Assembly (NCBI GenBank): GCA_963975885.1
Contig: CAXBIS010000003.1
Coordinates: 62,001 to 126,000 of the forward strand
Direction of reading: 5' to 3'
DNA from: Pseudazoarcus sp963975885
Lineage (GTDB): Bacteria > Pseudomonadota > Gammaproteobacteria > Burkholderiales > Rhodocyclaceae
Length of the DNA stretch: 64,000 bases
Positions 56,384 to 64,000 of the stretch are shown piece by piece. Within the stretch, counting starts at the first letter, position 1; the number at the start of each line of letters is the position of its first letter. The notes beneath the pieces were generated by a model that was given only the letters and a program-made list of their open reading frames with translations, was not told the DNA's origin and ran no database searches. The position numbers were made by a program, and so were the translations under genes.

Positions 56384-57805
56384 CTATCCAAAATGACCGT
56401 GCAGGTACCAGCCGTCGTCGCTGTGGTCGCGGAACACCCACCACAACGCAGCATCCGGGGCGCGAACGACGAAATAGTCGCGTTGCAGATCCGCACCGTC
56501 CCACCAGCCGCTCTCGATGCGTTCGGGGCCGGCGACGAACTCCAGACCTTCGGCCGCCCCGATCGGTCGTGGGCGCTCGAGCAGCCAGGCCGGGCGGGGC
56601 GCACACGTTGTGGATTCATCTCCGGCCGGAGCGTCGACCGGCAGCATTCGGCTCGCGCGTTCGGGGCGGTGGTCTGGCCAGGGTGCGATGCGGCGCACGG
56701 CCTGTGGTCCGAGCCGGGCACGCAGACGATCGAGCAGCAGCACGGCGTTCTCGTGATTCCGGGCCGGATCACCGAACAGATCCGGCGTTCGCCCGGGGCG
56801 CAGTACCGGCGCATCGGCGATCAGACGCAGCGTATCGACCGGGGCCGGCAAGGTCAGCGCGGACAGGCGTTCGCGCGTGAGCAGCATCAACCGGGAGTTT
56901 TCGCGCAAGGGCTCTCCACTGATGATGACAAACGACGTCACGCTGTGGTCTTCGTGTACGAGTTCGAGCGTGAAGCGGTCGATTCCGGCGTGTCGTGCGG
57001 CCAGCCAGGCGATCAGACCGGCAACCAGGCGTGAAACTGCGAACAGCAGTGGTTCGGTATTCGCCGTCGCGACCGGCAAGGCGAGCGTGGACGCAAAGCG
57101 CGCTGGCGGTTCGTGCCAGCGTCGCGGATCGGGCACCTCGCCACGTGCGCGCGCCAGTGCGTCGAGTACTGCGCGCGCCTGACGCCGGGCCAGTCCCTCG
57201 CGCGGCAGACGACGCACCTGGGCGAGTCGCTGCAGACCCAGTTCGGCGAGCAGTTCCAGCGTCGCCGCACTCACATCGGTGCCGATGCCGAGCACCTCAA
57301 GCGGCAGTGCGTCGAGCGCATCCTGCCAGCCCGGCCCGACCGGAGCCGTCGTTGCGGCGAGCGCGAACCAGTGGGCGGCCAGCGGTGTGGGCGCAAGGCC
57401 GCTTCGCATGATCAGCCCGAGGCCGGTGAGTGTGTCGGCGAGTGCTTGCAGAAGTGCTTCACGTCCGCCGAACAGGCGCAGGCTGGCCGAGACTTCGAGC
57501 AGGATGGTGTCTGGTGGGGCCAGCGCGAGCGAGGGCGTAAAGCGCGCACAGGCGGCAGCCAGCTCGTCCAGTGTGGCCACCTCGAGCGCGGTGTCGCGAG
57601 CCCGGAATACGACGTCCGGAGCGATTGCGTGCGCGGCCATCAGCGCCTCACCGGAGTGTACGCCGAGTGCGCGGGCGCGGGTATCGGCCGCAATGACACA
57701 GGGGCGGCGCGCGTCATCGAAGACCGCACACGGCGCGGCTTCAGCCGTGGCGCGCGTGAACACCTGCACGCACAGCTCGGGCAGGTGCAGGGCGATCCAC
57801 AGCAT
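56384..57805 (-). CDS. imuB: ImuB, catalytically inactive Y-family polymerase homologue
   Basis: Adaptor that links DnaE2 to the beta clamp in the mutasome. It has the Y-family layout (palm, fingers, little finger) but lacks the usual N-terminal MDMDAFF aspartates: the strand reads 'WIALHLPELCVQ'. 'LEVSASLRLFGG' (103-113) is the ImuB form of the second acidic motif. 'PDLFG' (341-345) is a likely clamp-binding motif. It starts 65 bases inside imuA. 473 residues. Confidence 0.93.
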   Translation of the reverse strand: MLWIALHLPELCVQVFTRATAEAAPCAVFDDARRPCVIAADTRARALGVHSGEALMAAHAIAPDVVFRARDTALEVATLDELAAACARFTPSLALAPPDTILLEVSASLRLFGGREALLQALADTLTGLGLIMRSGLAPTPLAAHWFALAATTAPVGPGWQDALDALPLEVLGIGTDVSAATLELLAELGLQRLAQVRRLPREGLARRQARAVLDALARARGEVPDPRRWHEPPARFASTLALPVATANTEPLLFAVSRLVAGLIAWLAARHAGIDRFTLELVHEDHSVTSFVIISGEPLRENSRLMLLTRERLSALTLPAPVDTLRLIADAPVLRPGRTPDLFGDPARNHENAVLLLDRLRARLGPQAVRRIAPWPDHRPERASRMLPVDAPAGDESTTCAPRPAWLLERPRPIGAAEGLEFVAGPERIESGWWDGADLQRDYFVVRAPDAALWWVFRDHSDDGWYLHGHFG

Positions 57806-58442
57806 GGGCAGGGTCTCCGACGGATCTCGACAGTGGCAGGGTCAGTGGCTCGGTGGCCGGTGGGCCGCGACGCTTGAGGATGTCAACGTGCAGCCCCGCG
57901 CGGTCTCCGGCCAGCGCCAGGCGCAACACGGCCGGCGAGGGCTGGCGTGCGGCCTGCGGCGGGCGGTACAGGAACAGCGGCGTGGCCGAGTCCTCGGCGG
58001 CCAGTTGCAGGCGACGCAGCGCGGCCATGTCGATACGCTCGATCCAGGCCAGTACCGCGTGACAGGCGCCGGAGGCCAATGCCTGGCGCGTGGCCCAGAT
58101 CGCTGCGGCCGCATCCTGTGCCACCACTACGGGCATGCGTTCGAGCGGTATGCCACTGTGAGCGAGTGCGGGCGCATACGGCAATCGCGGTGGGGCGACC
58201 CATACCACCAGGCGATCGACCCCGGTACGGGCGAGCAAGGGCAGCAGCAGTTCTATCTCGCCGATGCCGGGTGTGGTGGCGAGCAGTTCCACGATGCCTT
58301 CGCGCGGCCAGCCTCCGCCGGGCAACTCATGATCGAGTGCGGCAAAGCCGGTCGGCTCACCTGGCGTGGTGCCGCGGGCGAGGCGATCGGCACGCCAGAC
58401 CAGGCCGGAGGGCAGTGCTTCGAGGGCGGACGAGGCGGCCAT
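57741..58442 (-). CDS. imuA: ImuA, RecA-like mutasome protein
   Basis: Partner of ImuB and DnaE2 in SOS mutagenesis; also called SulA-like/ImuA. The RecA-like core has 'TGFAALDHELPGGGWPREGIVELL' with a degenerate Walker A region ('TTPGIGEIELL') that lacks the GKT lysine, so ATP hydrolysis is doubtful. 233 residues. It begins 10 bases after the lexA stop and overlaps imuB, which supports one transcript. Confidence 0.9.
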   Translation of the reverse strand: MAASSALEALPSGLVWRADRLARGTTPGEPTGFAALDHELPGGGWPREGIVELLATTPGIGEIELLLPLLARTGVDRLVVWVAPPRLPYAPALAHSGIPLERMPVVVAQDAAAAIWATRQALASGACHAVLAWIERIDMAALRRLQLAAEDSATPLFLYRPPQAARQPSPAVLRLALAGDRAGLHVDILKRRGPPATEPLTLPLSRSVGDPAHAVDRPAPARAVRAGVHARHG

Positions 58443-58452
58443 GTGCTTGCCT

Positions 58453-59067
58453 TCAGCGCGGCAGACCGTTGCGGATCAGGCCGACAGCTACGCCTTCGAT
58501 GACCAGCGGCTCGACACGGGTGTCGACGACGATGGGTGCAAAGTCCGGGTTGGCCGGCATCAGGCTGACGACCGGTCCGCGTCGGCGCAAGGTCTTGACC
58601 GTGACTTCGTCGTGCACGCGTGCGACGACGATCTGCCCGGCACGCGCCTCGGGCGTGCGGTGCACGGCGAGCAGATCGCCGTCGAGGATGCCGGCGTCAC
58701 GCATGCTCAGGCCGCGCACGCGCAGCAGGTAATCGGCTCGCGGGGAGAACAGCGCCGGATCGACGTTGTGGCGCGACTCGACGTGCTCGATGGCGAGCAG
58801 CGGCGAGCCGGCGGCGACGCGCCCGATCAGCGGCAGTCCGACGCCGTCGGCCAGCCGGATGCCGCGCGCCCGACCTTCCTCGAGCACGATCACGCCCTTG
58901 GCAGCGAGTGCGCGCAGATGACTCTCTGCAGCGTTGGGAGAGCGGAAACCGAAGGCCGTGCACAACTCGGCGCGCGTGGGCGGACGGCCGCTGTGCGATA
59001 CGGTGTCGCGAATGAAATCGAGAATCTCGCTCTGGCGCCGCGTGAGCGGACGGTCGGGCGGGGTCAT
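58453..59067 (-). CDS. lexA: LexA repressor
   Basis: SOS repressor that self-cleaves when RecA filaments form. The winged-helix DNA-binding domain (1-70) contains 'GFRSPNAAESHL' (40-51), matching the E. coli recognition helix. Cleavage site A86-G87 and catalytic S121 and K158 are present. The 204-residue form starting MTPPDRPLTRRQ was chosen; a longer frame upstream covers the operator. It is the first gene of the imuA-imuB unit. Confidence 0.97.
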   Translation of the reverse strand: MTPPDRPLTRRQSEILDFIRDTVSHSGRPPTRAELCTAFGFRSPNAAESHLRALAAKGVIVLEEGRARGIRLADGVGLPLIGRVAAGSPLLAIEHVESRHNVDPALFSPRADYLLRVRGLSMRDAGILDGDLLAVHRTPEARAGQIVVARVHDEVTVKTLRRRGPVVSLMPANPDFAPIVVDTRVEPLVIEGVAVGLIRNGLPR

Positions 59068-59121
59068 GGCATTCTCCGGGCAGGGAAGGGCGAGTGGCCG
59101 GGCAGACATTCTCGCCGACAA

Positions 59122-59137
59122 CTGTATTTTTGAACAG
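59122..59137 (-). promoter_or_regulatory. LexA (SOS) box upstream of lexA
   Basis: CTGT-ATTTTTGA-ACAG on the plus strand, a perfect CTGT-N8-ACAG operator, 55 bases before the lexA ATG. It covers the -10 element and implies autorepression. Confidence 0.95.
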
Positions 59138-59154
59138 CTATCGTAGTCTTGCAA
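59126..59154 (-). promoter_or_regulatory. Promoter of lexA-imuA-imuB
   Basis: Minus strand: TTGCAA (59154-59149), 17-bp spacer, AAAAAT (59131-59126). The -10 lies inside the LexA box. Confidence 0.7.
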
Positions 59155-59240
59155 GTCCGTGCCAAGGTGTATCCGGGCTTGAGGCGACCCGCTTCGTGGT
59201 CTATCCCTCAAGAACTTCGAACCTCCGCTGGGAGCACAGC

Positions 59241-59804
59241 ATGCGAATCGATGCAGGGACCGACGCGGCTGGAGTTCGCCCCCGTTCCGGGCTAGAATCG
59301 CGCCCACGTCACGTGCCGGGAATCGGCGACCGGGCGCCGGTTTTTGCACTGCCGGACGCCGACATGGAAGTGTTCGACCTGGACGAGATGGTCGGCAGCA
59401 AGCACGTCGTGCTGTACTTCTACCCGCGCGACAACACGCCCGGATGCACGCGCCAGGCCGTCGACTTCAGCGACCATGCGCAGGACTTCGAGGAACGCGA
59501 CTGCGTCGTCGTCGGCGTCAGCCCCGACGATTGTCCGACCCACGCCGAGTTCCGCGACGAGCATGGCCTGTCCGTGCGACTGCTCTCGGACGAGGACGTC
59601 GACATCTGTCGTCGCTACGGCGTGTGGCAATCGCGCGAGGCAGACGGCGTGCGGCGCACCGGCGTGACGCGCACCACCTTCATCATCGACAAGCGTGGCA
59701 TCATCCGCCACATCTTTCGCAACGTCGCACCACGCGGCCATGTGGCCGAGGTCCTGGACACGCTCAGCCAACTGCAAACGGAACACGCACATGCAAATCC
59801 TTAA
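59241..59804 (+). CDS. bcp: PrxQ/Bcp-type thioredoxin-dependent peroxiredoxin
   Basis: Reduces hydroperoxides with thioredoxin. Peroxidatic C69 lies in 'RDNTPGCTRQ'. The usual resolving Cys five residues later is Val, so a different partner (C88, C98 or C123) must be used. The start is uncertain: ATG 59241 has a GGGAG site and gives 187 residues. GTG 59313 gives 163 residues, closer to the family, and lies just after a TAGAAT -10 (59293-59298). Overlaps slyD by 14 bases. Confidence 0.9.
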   Translation: MRIDAGTDAAGVRPRSGLESRPRHVPGIGDRAPVFALPDADMEVFDLDEMVGSKHVVLYFYPRDNTPGCTRQAVDFSDHAQDFEERDCVVVGVSPDDCPTHAEFRDEHGLSVRLLSDEDVDICRRYGVWQSREADGVRRTGVTRTTFIIDKRGIIRHIFRNVAPRGHVAEVLDTLSQLQTEHAHANP

Positions 59805-60270
59805 AGACACCGTCGTCACACTCGATTACACCGTCACCGACAGCGACGGCAATCTGATCGACGACGGCAAGAATCCGCTGGTGTATCTGCACGGCGGCTA
59901 CGACGGCATCTTCCCGCTCATCGAGGAAACACTGCAGGGCAAGGATGTCGGCGAGACCTTCACCGTCAAGCTGCAGCCCGAGGACGCCTTTGGCGATATC
60001 GACGAAGAACTCGTGCTGATCGAGGAAGCCGCCATGTTCCCCGAGAACATCGAGGTCGGAATGGCCTTCGAGCGCGTCGGCGAAGACGATGAGGAAGACA
60101 TGGTCTATCGCATCACCGACATCGCCGACGGCAAGGTCGTGGTCGACGGCAACCATCCACTGGCAGGTATGGCGCTGGTGTTCGACGGCAAGGTCGCCGA
60201 CGTACGTGCAGCCACGCCCGAGGAGATCCAGCACGGACACGTGCACGGAGCGGGCGGACATCATCACTGA
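59791..60270 (+). CDS. slyD: SlyD-like FKBP peptidyl-prolyl isomerase
   Basis: Chaperone and prolyl isomerase that also binds nickel. The FKBP fold is split by the IF chaperone domain (about 70-125). The C-terminus 'HGHVHGAGGHHH' is a short His-rich metal tail, shorter than in E. coli SlyD. Length 159 residues. ATG at 59791 lies within the end of the peroxiredoxin gene, so translation is coupled. Confidence 0.93.
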   Translation: MQILKDTVVTLDYTVTDSDGNLIDDGKNPLVYLHGGYDGIFPLIEETLQGKDVGETFTVKLQPEDAFGDIDEELVLIEEAAMFPENIEVGMAFERVGEDDEEDMVYRITDIADGKVVVDGNHPLAGMALVFDGKVADVRAATPEEIQHGHVHGAGGHHH

Positions 60271-60293
60271 TCGGCATGCACGCAGGTATGCTC

Positions 60294-60318
60294 AAGGGTC
60301 GCGCAAGCGGCCCTTTTT
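60294..60318 (+). terminator. Terminator after slyD
   Basis: A 9-bp stem (AAGGGTCGC / GCGGCCCTT, one G-T pair, GCAA loop) followed by TTTC. Confidence 0.9.
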
Positions 60319-60468
60319 CATTTGCGGAGGCGTTTTGCGTCAATTTCCATGAGTACATTGTGGTTTATTTCACACCATGCGTTCATGCCCGATGTCGCCC
60401 GCAGGCGCTGTGGCACAATCGAGGCGGGAAAACCGGTTGAGACCACACATGGAGCTTGCGCGTAGCGG

Positions 60469-61413
60469 ATGAAGGCACTGGTCATCGAGGACACCGTCAC
60501 GAGCGCGACGCTCATCTGCCAGATGCTCGGCAAGATGGGACTCGATACGGTCAGGGCGCGCGACGGTCGTAGCGGCATTGAGGCCTTCGAACGCGAACGT
60601 CCCGACCTGGTGTTGCTCGACGTGATCATGCCGGATCTGGACGGTTTCCAGGTCGCGCGTCGCCTGCGTGCCATCGAGCAGGGCATCGACTGGACGCCGA
60701 TCATCTTCCTGTCAGCACGCGCCAGCGACGACGATCTCGCCCAGGGGATCGACGCCGGTGGCGATGACTATCTGGTAAAACCGGTGTCCGAAAAGGTGCT
60801 CGGCGCCAAAGTCGCGGCGATGCGGCGCATCGTTCGTATGCGCGAGGTGCTGTTGCGCACCACCCGCAAGCTCGACGAGGCCAACCGCGAACTGGCACGG
60901 CGGAACGCGATCGACGGGCTGACCGGCATCGCCAATCGTGGTCGCTTCGACGAGGTGCTCGATCACGAGTGGCGCCGCGCATCGCGCAGCGGCCTGCCAA
61001 TTTCGCTGCTGTTCATCGATGTGGACGAATTCAAGGCCTTCAACGATGGCCACGGTCATCTGCCCGGCGATGAATGCCTCAAGGACCTTGCCGGGCTGCT
61101 CGAACAGTCGCTGCGTCGTCCGTCCGATCTTGTGGCCCGCTACGGCGGCGAGGAATTCGCCGTGATCCTGCCCGAGACGGCCGCCGAAGGAGCAACCTCG
61201 GTGGCCGACAGCGTGATGCGCGCGGTACGCGAAGCGGCGATTCCGCACGGTTTCTCATCGGTCTCTCCATTTCTGACGATCAGCATCGGCATCGCCACGG
61301 CGGTGCCTGAACGCGGCGACGAACGCGGTTCCGATATCCTGCTGACGCTCGCCGACGAAGCGCTCTACAAGGCCAAGCGCGCCGGACGCAACCGCGTCGT
61401 ACAGGCTGACTGA
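60469..61413 (+). CDS. Response regulator with GGDEF diguanylate cyclase domain
   Basis: Phospho-controlled producer of cyclic di-GMP. Receiver domain (1-120) with phosphoacceptor D51, acidic pocket E7/D8 and K104 in 'LVKPVS'. A short helical linker (120-145) leads to a GGDEF domain with intact GGEEF (226-230) and an RPSD inhibitory I-site (217-220), so it is probably active and feedback-inhibited. No histidine kinase is adjacent. The 198-base gap upstream holds the slyD terminator and no clear promoter. Confidence 0.93.
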   Translation: MKALVIEDTVTSATLICQMLGKMGLDTVRARDGRSGIEAFERERPDLVLLDVIMPDLDGFQVARRLRAIEQGIDWTPIIFLSARASDDDLAQGIDAGGDDYLVKPVSEKVLGAKVAAMRRIVRMREVLLRTTRKLDEANRELARRNAIDGLTGIANRGRFDEVLDHEWRRASRSGLPISLLFIDVDEFKAFNDGHGHLPGDECLKDLAGLLEQSLRRPSDLVARYGGEEFAVILPETAAEGATSVADSVMRAVREAAIPHGFSSVSPFLTISIGIATAVPERGDERGSDILLTLADEALYKAKRAGRNRVVQAD

Positions 61414-61423
61414 ACGCGTCTCC

Positions 61424-62215
61424 TCAGAACTCGTCCTTCCATGCACGAAGGGCGGTGAAACAGGCCAGATCACTGGCAGGGCGCCGACCCGTGTGGCGTG
61501 TAACGGCCTCGATCACCGAGGCCGACCCGGTGCGCAGAAAGGGATTGATCGCACGCTCGCGCTCCATCGTGCTGGGCAGCGTAGGCTGTCCGTCCGAACG
61601 CAGACTCCGGCAATGTGCGAACCAGGTGTCGCGTTCGGCGTTGTCGGGCTCGGCGGCCTGCGCGAATTTCAGGTTGGCGAGCGTGTATTCGTGCGTGCAA
61701 TAGACACGCGTGTTGCCTGGAAGTGGTTTGAGCCGTTCGAGCGAGGCGTGCAGTTGCATCGCGGTGCCACCGAGCAACCGGCCGCAGCCGGCCGAGAACA
61801 GCGTGTCCCCCGGAAACAGCAGTTCGTCTGCGAGGAACGCGATGTGGGTGGTCGTATGACCGGGCACTTCGAGCACCTCGAAGATCACATCGAGTTCGGG
61901 CAGATCGACGCTGTCGCCGTCGGCGAGTCCCACCGTCACGCCGGAGATATCCGCCGCTGCCGGGCCGTAAACCGGAATGTCGCGCCGCGCGGTCAGCGCG
62001 CCGATGCCACCGGTGTGGTCGGCGTGGTGATGGGTGATGAGAATTGCGGTAAGGTCGAGTCCTTCACGCGCCAGATACGACTCGACCGGGGCAGCGTCGC
62101 CGGGGTCGACGACCACCGCCTTGTCGCCACGGCGCAAGGTCCAGATGTAGTTGTCGTTGAAGGCGGGTAGCGGAAGGATTTCGAGGCCGGCATTGCCGGG
62201 TGCGTCAATGGTCAT
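61424..62215 (-). CDS. gloB: Hydroxyacylglutathione hydrolase (glyoxalase II)
   Basis: Splits S-D-lactoylglutathione to D-lactate and glutathione, the last step of methylglyoxal detoxification. The metallo-beta-lactamase motif THHHADH is at 61-67, with 'VPGHTTTH' and 'GDTLFSAGCGRL' and 'CTHEYTLANLKFA' behind it. 263 residues. The ATG (62215-62213) overlaps the ATG of the divergent methyltransferase. Confidence 0.95.
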   Translation of the reverse strand: MTIDAPGNAGLEILPLPAFNDNYIWTLRRGDKAVVVDPGDAAPVESYLAREGLDLTAILITHHHADHTGGIGALTARRDIPVYGPAAADISGVTVGLADGDSVDLPELDVIFEVLEVPGHTTTHIAFLADELLFPGDTLFSAGCGRLLGGTAMQLHASLERLKPLPGNTRVYCTHEYTLANLKFAQAAEPDNAERDTWFAHCRSLRSDGQPTLPSTMERERAINPFLRTGSASVIEAVTRHTGRRPASDLACFTALRAWKDEF

Positions 62216-62987
62216 GTCGTGTACAAGCCTTTCGGAGTGGTTCTCGGGTACGCAGGGCGGATACGTCCTGCGCTGGGAGCAGGCGCACATCGACGCCATC
62301 GTCTCCGACGTGTTCGGTTATAACGCAATGCAGGTCGGCTTGCCAGGGCACGAGCTGCTGCGCGCAAGCCGCATCGCCCATCGTTTCAAGCTCGAAACGG
62401 AGTGTTCGCGCGGCGGGGCGGCGGTCTACGCCGAAGCGACCGGGCTGCCCATCGCCACCGCCAGCGTCGATCTCGTCGTGCTGCCTCATGTACTGGAATT
62501 CTCGCGCGAGCCACACCGTATCCTGCGCGAGGTCGAGCGCGTGCTGGTGCCCGACGGTAGCCTGGTGCTCACTGCCTTCAATCCGTTCAGCCTGTTCGGC
62601 GCCCGCCGTGTCTTCTCGCGCTCGTCGGGGGGCTGGCCGTGGCGCGGACATTATTTCTCGGTGCCACGGGTGCGCGACTGGCTTACACTGCTCGGCTTCG
62701 AGACGCCGCCGGGCGTGTTCGGCTGCTACGCGCCACCGGTGCGTACGCAAAAATGGCTCGATCGCTGGCAGTTCCTCGAACGCGCAGGCAACCGCTGGTG
62801 GCCGGTGTGTGGCGGATGTTTCGTGCTGCACGGCATCAAGCGCGTGCACGGCATGAGGCTGATTACCCCGCAATGGAAGGCCGAAGCGGTGCCGGCCAAG
62901 CGTCTCACGCCGGTATCCCGTCGCGGTCGCGGCGGCGTCATTACGCACAAGGACGAAGAATCAAGGACTCGATGCAGGAACTCGTAG
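62214..62987 (+). CDS. SAM-dependent methyltransferase-like protein (YafS position)
   Basis: Class I methyltransferase-like protein of unknown substrate, 257 residues. The 'LPHVLEFSREPHRILREVERVLVPDGSLVLTAFNP' region gives post-I motifs of the Methyltransf_11 family (quoted as family block), but motif I is degenerate ('YNAMQVGLPGHELL'). It lies at the position of E. coli yafS, between gloB and rnhA. Start ATG 62214 was chosen; ATG 62208 two codons earlier is the alternative. Confidence 0.8.
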   Translation: MSCTSLSEWFSGTQGGYVLRWEQAHIDAIVSDVFGYNAMQVGLPGHELLRASRIAHRFKLETECSRGGAAVYAEATGLPIATASVDLVVLPHVLEFSREPHRILREVERVLVPDGSLVLTAFNPFSLFGARRVFSRSSGGWPWRGHYFSVPRVRDWLTLLGFETPPGVFGCYAPPVRTQKWLDRWQFLERAGNRWWPVCGGCFVLHGIKRVHGMRLITPQWKAEAVPAKRLTPVSRRGRGGVITHKDEESRTRCRNS

Positions 62988-63433
62988 ACATCTTTACCGA
63001 CGGCGCATGCAGCGGCAACCCCGGCCCGGGCGGCTGGGGGGCGATTTTGAGGGCCGACGGGCAGGAAAAGGAAATCTGGGGCGGTGAGGCCCGGACCACC
63101 AACAACCGCATGGAACTGCTGGCCGTGATTCGCGCCCTGGAACTGCTCAAGCGCCCGGTGCATGCGCGCGTGCACACCGACAGCCAGTACGTGCAGAAGG
63201 GCATCTCGGAGTGGATTCACAACTGGAAGGCTCGCGGCTGGAAAACCGCCGCCAAGGCCCCGGTCAAGAACGCCGACCTGTGGCAGGAGCTTGACCGTGC
63301 GGCCAGTCGCCACCAGGTCGACTGGATCTGGGTGCGCGGCCACGCCGGTCACGTCGAGAATGAACGCGCGGATGCGCTCGCCCGCCAGGGCGTTGCGTCA
63401 GTTCGCAGTGCCACCACAGCTCCCAGCCCCTAG
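62972..63433 (+). CDS. rnhA: Ribonuclease HI
   Basis: Cleaves RNA in RNA-DNA hybrids. All four catalytic acids are at E. coli positions: D10, E48, D70 and D134. 'DIFTDGACSGNPGPGG' begins the fold. 153 residues. It begins 16 bases inside the methyltransferase gene and is followed 2 bases later by dnaQ. Confidence 0.98.
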   Translation: MQELVDIFTDGACSGNPGPGGWGAILRADGQEKEIWGGEARTTNNRMELLAVIRALELLKRPVHARVHTDSQYVQKGISEWIHNWKARGWKTAAKAPVKNADLWQELDRAASRHQVDWIWVRGHAGHVENERADALARQGVASVRSATTAPSP

Positions 63434-63435
63434 CC

Positions 63436-64000
63436 ATGCGACAAATCGTCCTCGATACCGAAACCACCGGTCTGGACTGGCGCAACGGACACCGCGTCAT
63501 CGAGATTGGCTGCGTCGAACTGGTCAACCGCAGCCTGAGCGGCCGGCATTTCCATGTTTATCTGAACCCCGAACGCGCGATCGACGCCGAGGCCGAGGCC
63601 GTGCACGGCATCAGCCTGGATTTTCTCGCCGACAAGCCGAAATTCGAGTCTATCGCGGCTGACTTCGAAGCCTTCGTCGCCGGCGCCGAGTTGCTGATCC
63701 ATAACGCCAGTTTCGACGTCGGCTTCCTCAACGCCGAACTCTCACGCTGCGGGCGCGACAATATCGACAGTTTCTGCCCCGGCGTGATCGACACGCTCAG
63801 GCTCGCCAAGGAACAGAATCCCGGCAAGAAGGCCTCGCTCGACGCATTGTGCGAGCGCTACGACATCGACAACGGTCACCGTACGCTGCACGGCGCTCTG
63901 CTCGACGCGGAGATTCTCGCCGAAGTCTACCTGGCGATGACGCGCGGCCAGGAAACGTTGGCGATCACGCTCGAGGAGCCGTCCAACGGGGCCGACATGC
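63436..64000 (+). CDS. dnaQ: DNA polymerase III epsilon subunit (3' end cut by window)
   Basis: Proofreading 3'-5' exonuclease of the replicative polymerase. ExoI motif 'DTETTG' gives D7 and E9; 'HNASFDVGF' and the ExoIII 'HGALLDAEIL' are visible. About 188 codons are inside the window and the C-terminal clamp/alpha-binding region lies beyond it. Pairing with rnhA is conserved in proteobacteria. Confidence 0.96.
   Translation, partial: MRQIVLDTETTGLDWRNGHRVIEIGCVELVNRSLSGRHFHVYLNPERAIDAEAEAVHGISLDFLADKPKFESIAADFEAFVAGAELLIHNASFDVGFLNAELSRCGRDNIDSFCPGVIDTLRLAKEQNPGKKASLDALCERYDIDNGHRTLHGALLDAEILAEVYLAMTRGQETLAITLEEPSNGADM

Overview
The window is G+C-rich bacterial chromosome packed with housekeeping genes. 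Its gene orders point to a gammaproteobacterium, probably halotolerant: secG next to tRNA-Leu(GAG); rpsB-tsf-pyrH-frr-uppS-cdsA-dxr-rseP-bamA-skp-lpxD-fabZ-lpxA-lpxB-rnhB; a PHP phosphoesterase-yciO-M50 protease-trpS-scpA-scpB-rluB run; rimP-nusA-infB-rbfA-truB-rpsO-pnp; and gloB/methyltransferase-rnhA-dnaQ. The LexA protein and its boxes are of the E. coli type (CTGT-N8-ACAG), and an ectABC operon suggests osmotic stress. A betaproteobacterium is less likely but not excluded. No transposase, integrase, prophage or CRISPR array was seen.

Layout. 1-2.0 kb: end of a phosphate-uptake operon (pstA cut by the window edge, pstB, terminator). 2.0-4.6 kb: tpiA, secG, tRNA-Leu, a Nudix ADP-ribose hydrolase and yigZ. 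4.6-8.1 kb, minus strand: glnD and map. 8.2-23.7 kb: one long plus-strand run covering translation, isoprenoid/phospholipid synthesis, outer-membrane assembly and lipid A, ending with rnhB, a CopD-like membrane protein and a SpoU-type RNA methyltransferase. gcvH faces it. 24.2-31 kb: hydrolase, PHP phosphoesterase, yciO, M50 protease, trpS, scpAB and rluB. 31-40 kb: rimP to pnp, with clear promoters before rimP and rpsO. A perfect bidirectional terminator separates pnp from dksA. 40.6-41 kb: tRNA-Pro, tRNA-Arg and tRNA-His under one strong promoter.

41-50.6 kb is more accessory: ectABC (minus), a membrane protein with a TIR-like domain, an MFS transporter, a BaiN-type flavoprotein, phhB, metY and a fused pabB-pabC. 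50.7-59.2 kb is the SOS mutagenesis locus: lexA-imuA-imuB and dnaE2, all on the minus strand, each unit preceded by a perfect LexA box. They are separated by a divergent M61 peptidase and a small membrane-protein gene that appears to be the last gene of the lexA-imuA-imuB unit. 59.2-64 kb: a PrxQ-type peroxiredoxin, slyD, a response-regulator diguanylate cyclase, gloB, a methyltransferase, rnhA and the start of dnaQ.

I found no wholly new system. The points most worth following up are the dnaE2 promoter, where the LexA box covers the start codon and the transcript may be leaderless; the four-helix membrane protein tied to the SOS operon; the TIR-like membrane protein that lacks the catalytic glutamate; and a tryptophanyl-tRNA synthetase with an iron-sulfur-type cysteine motif.
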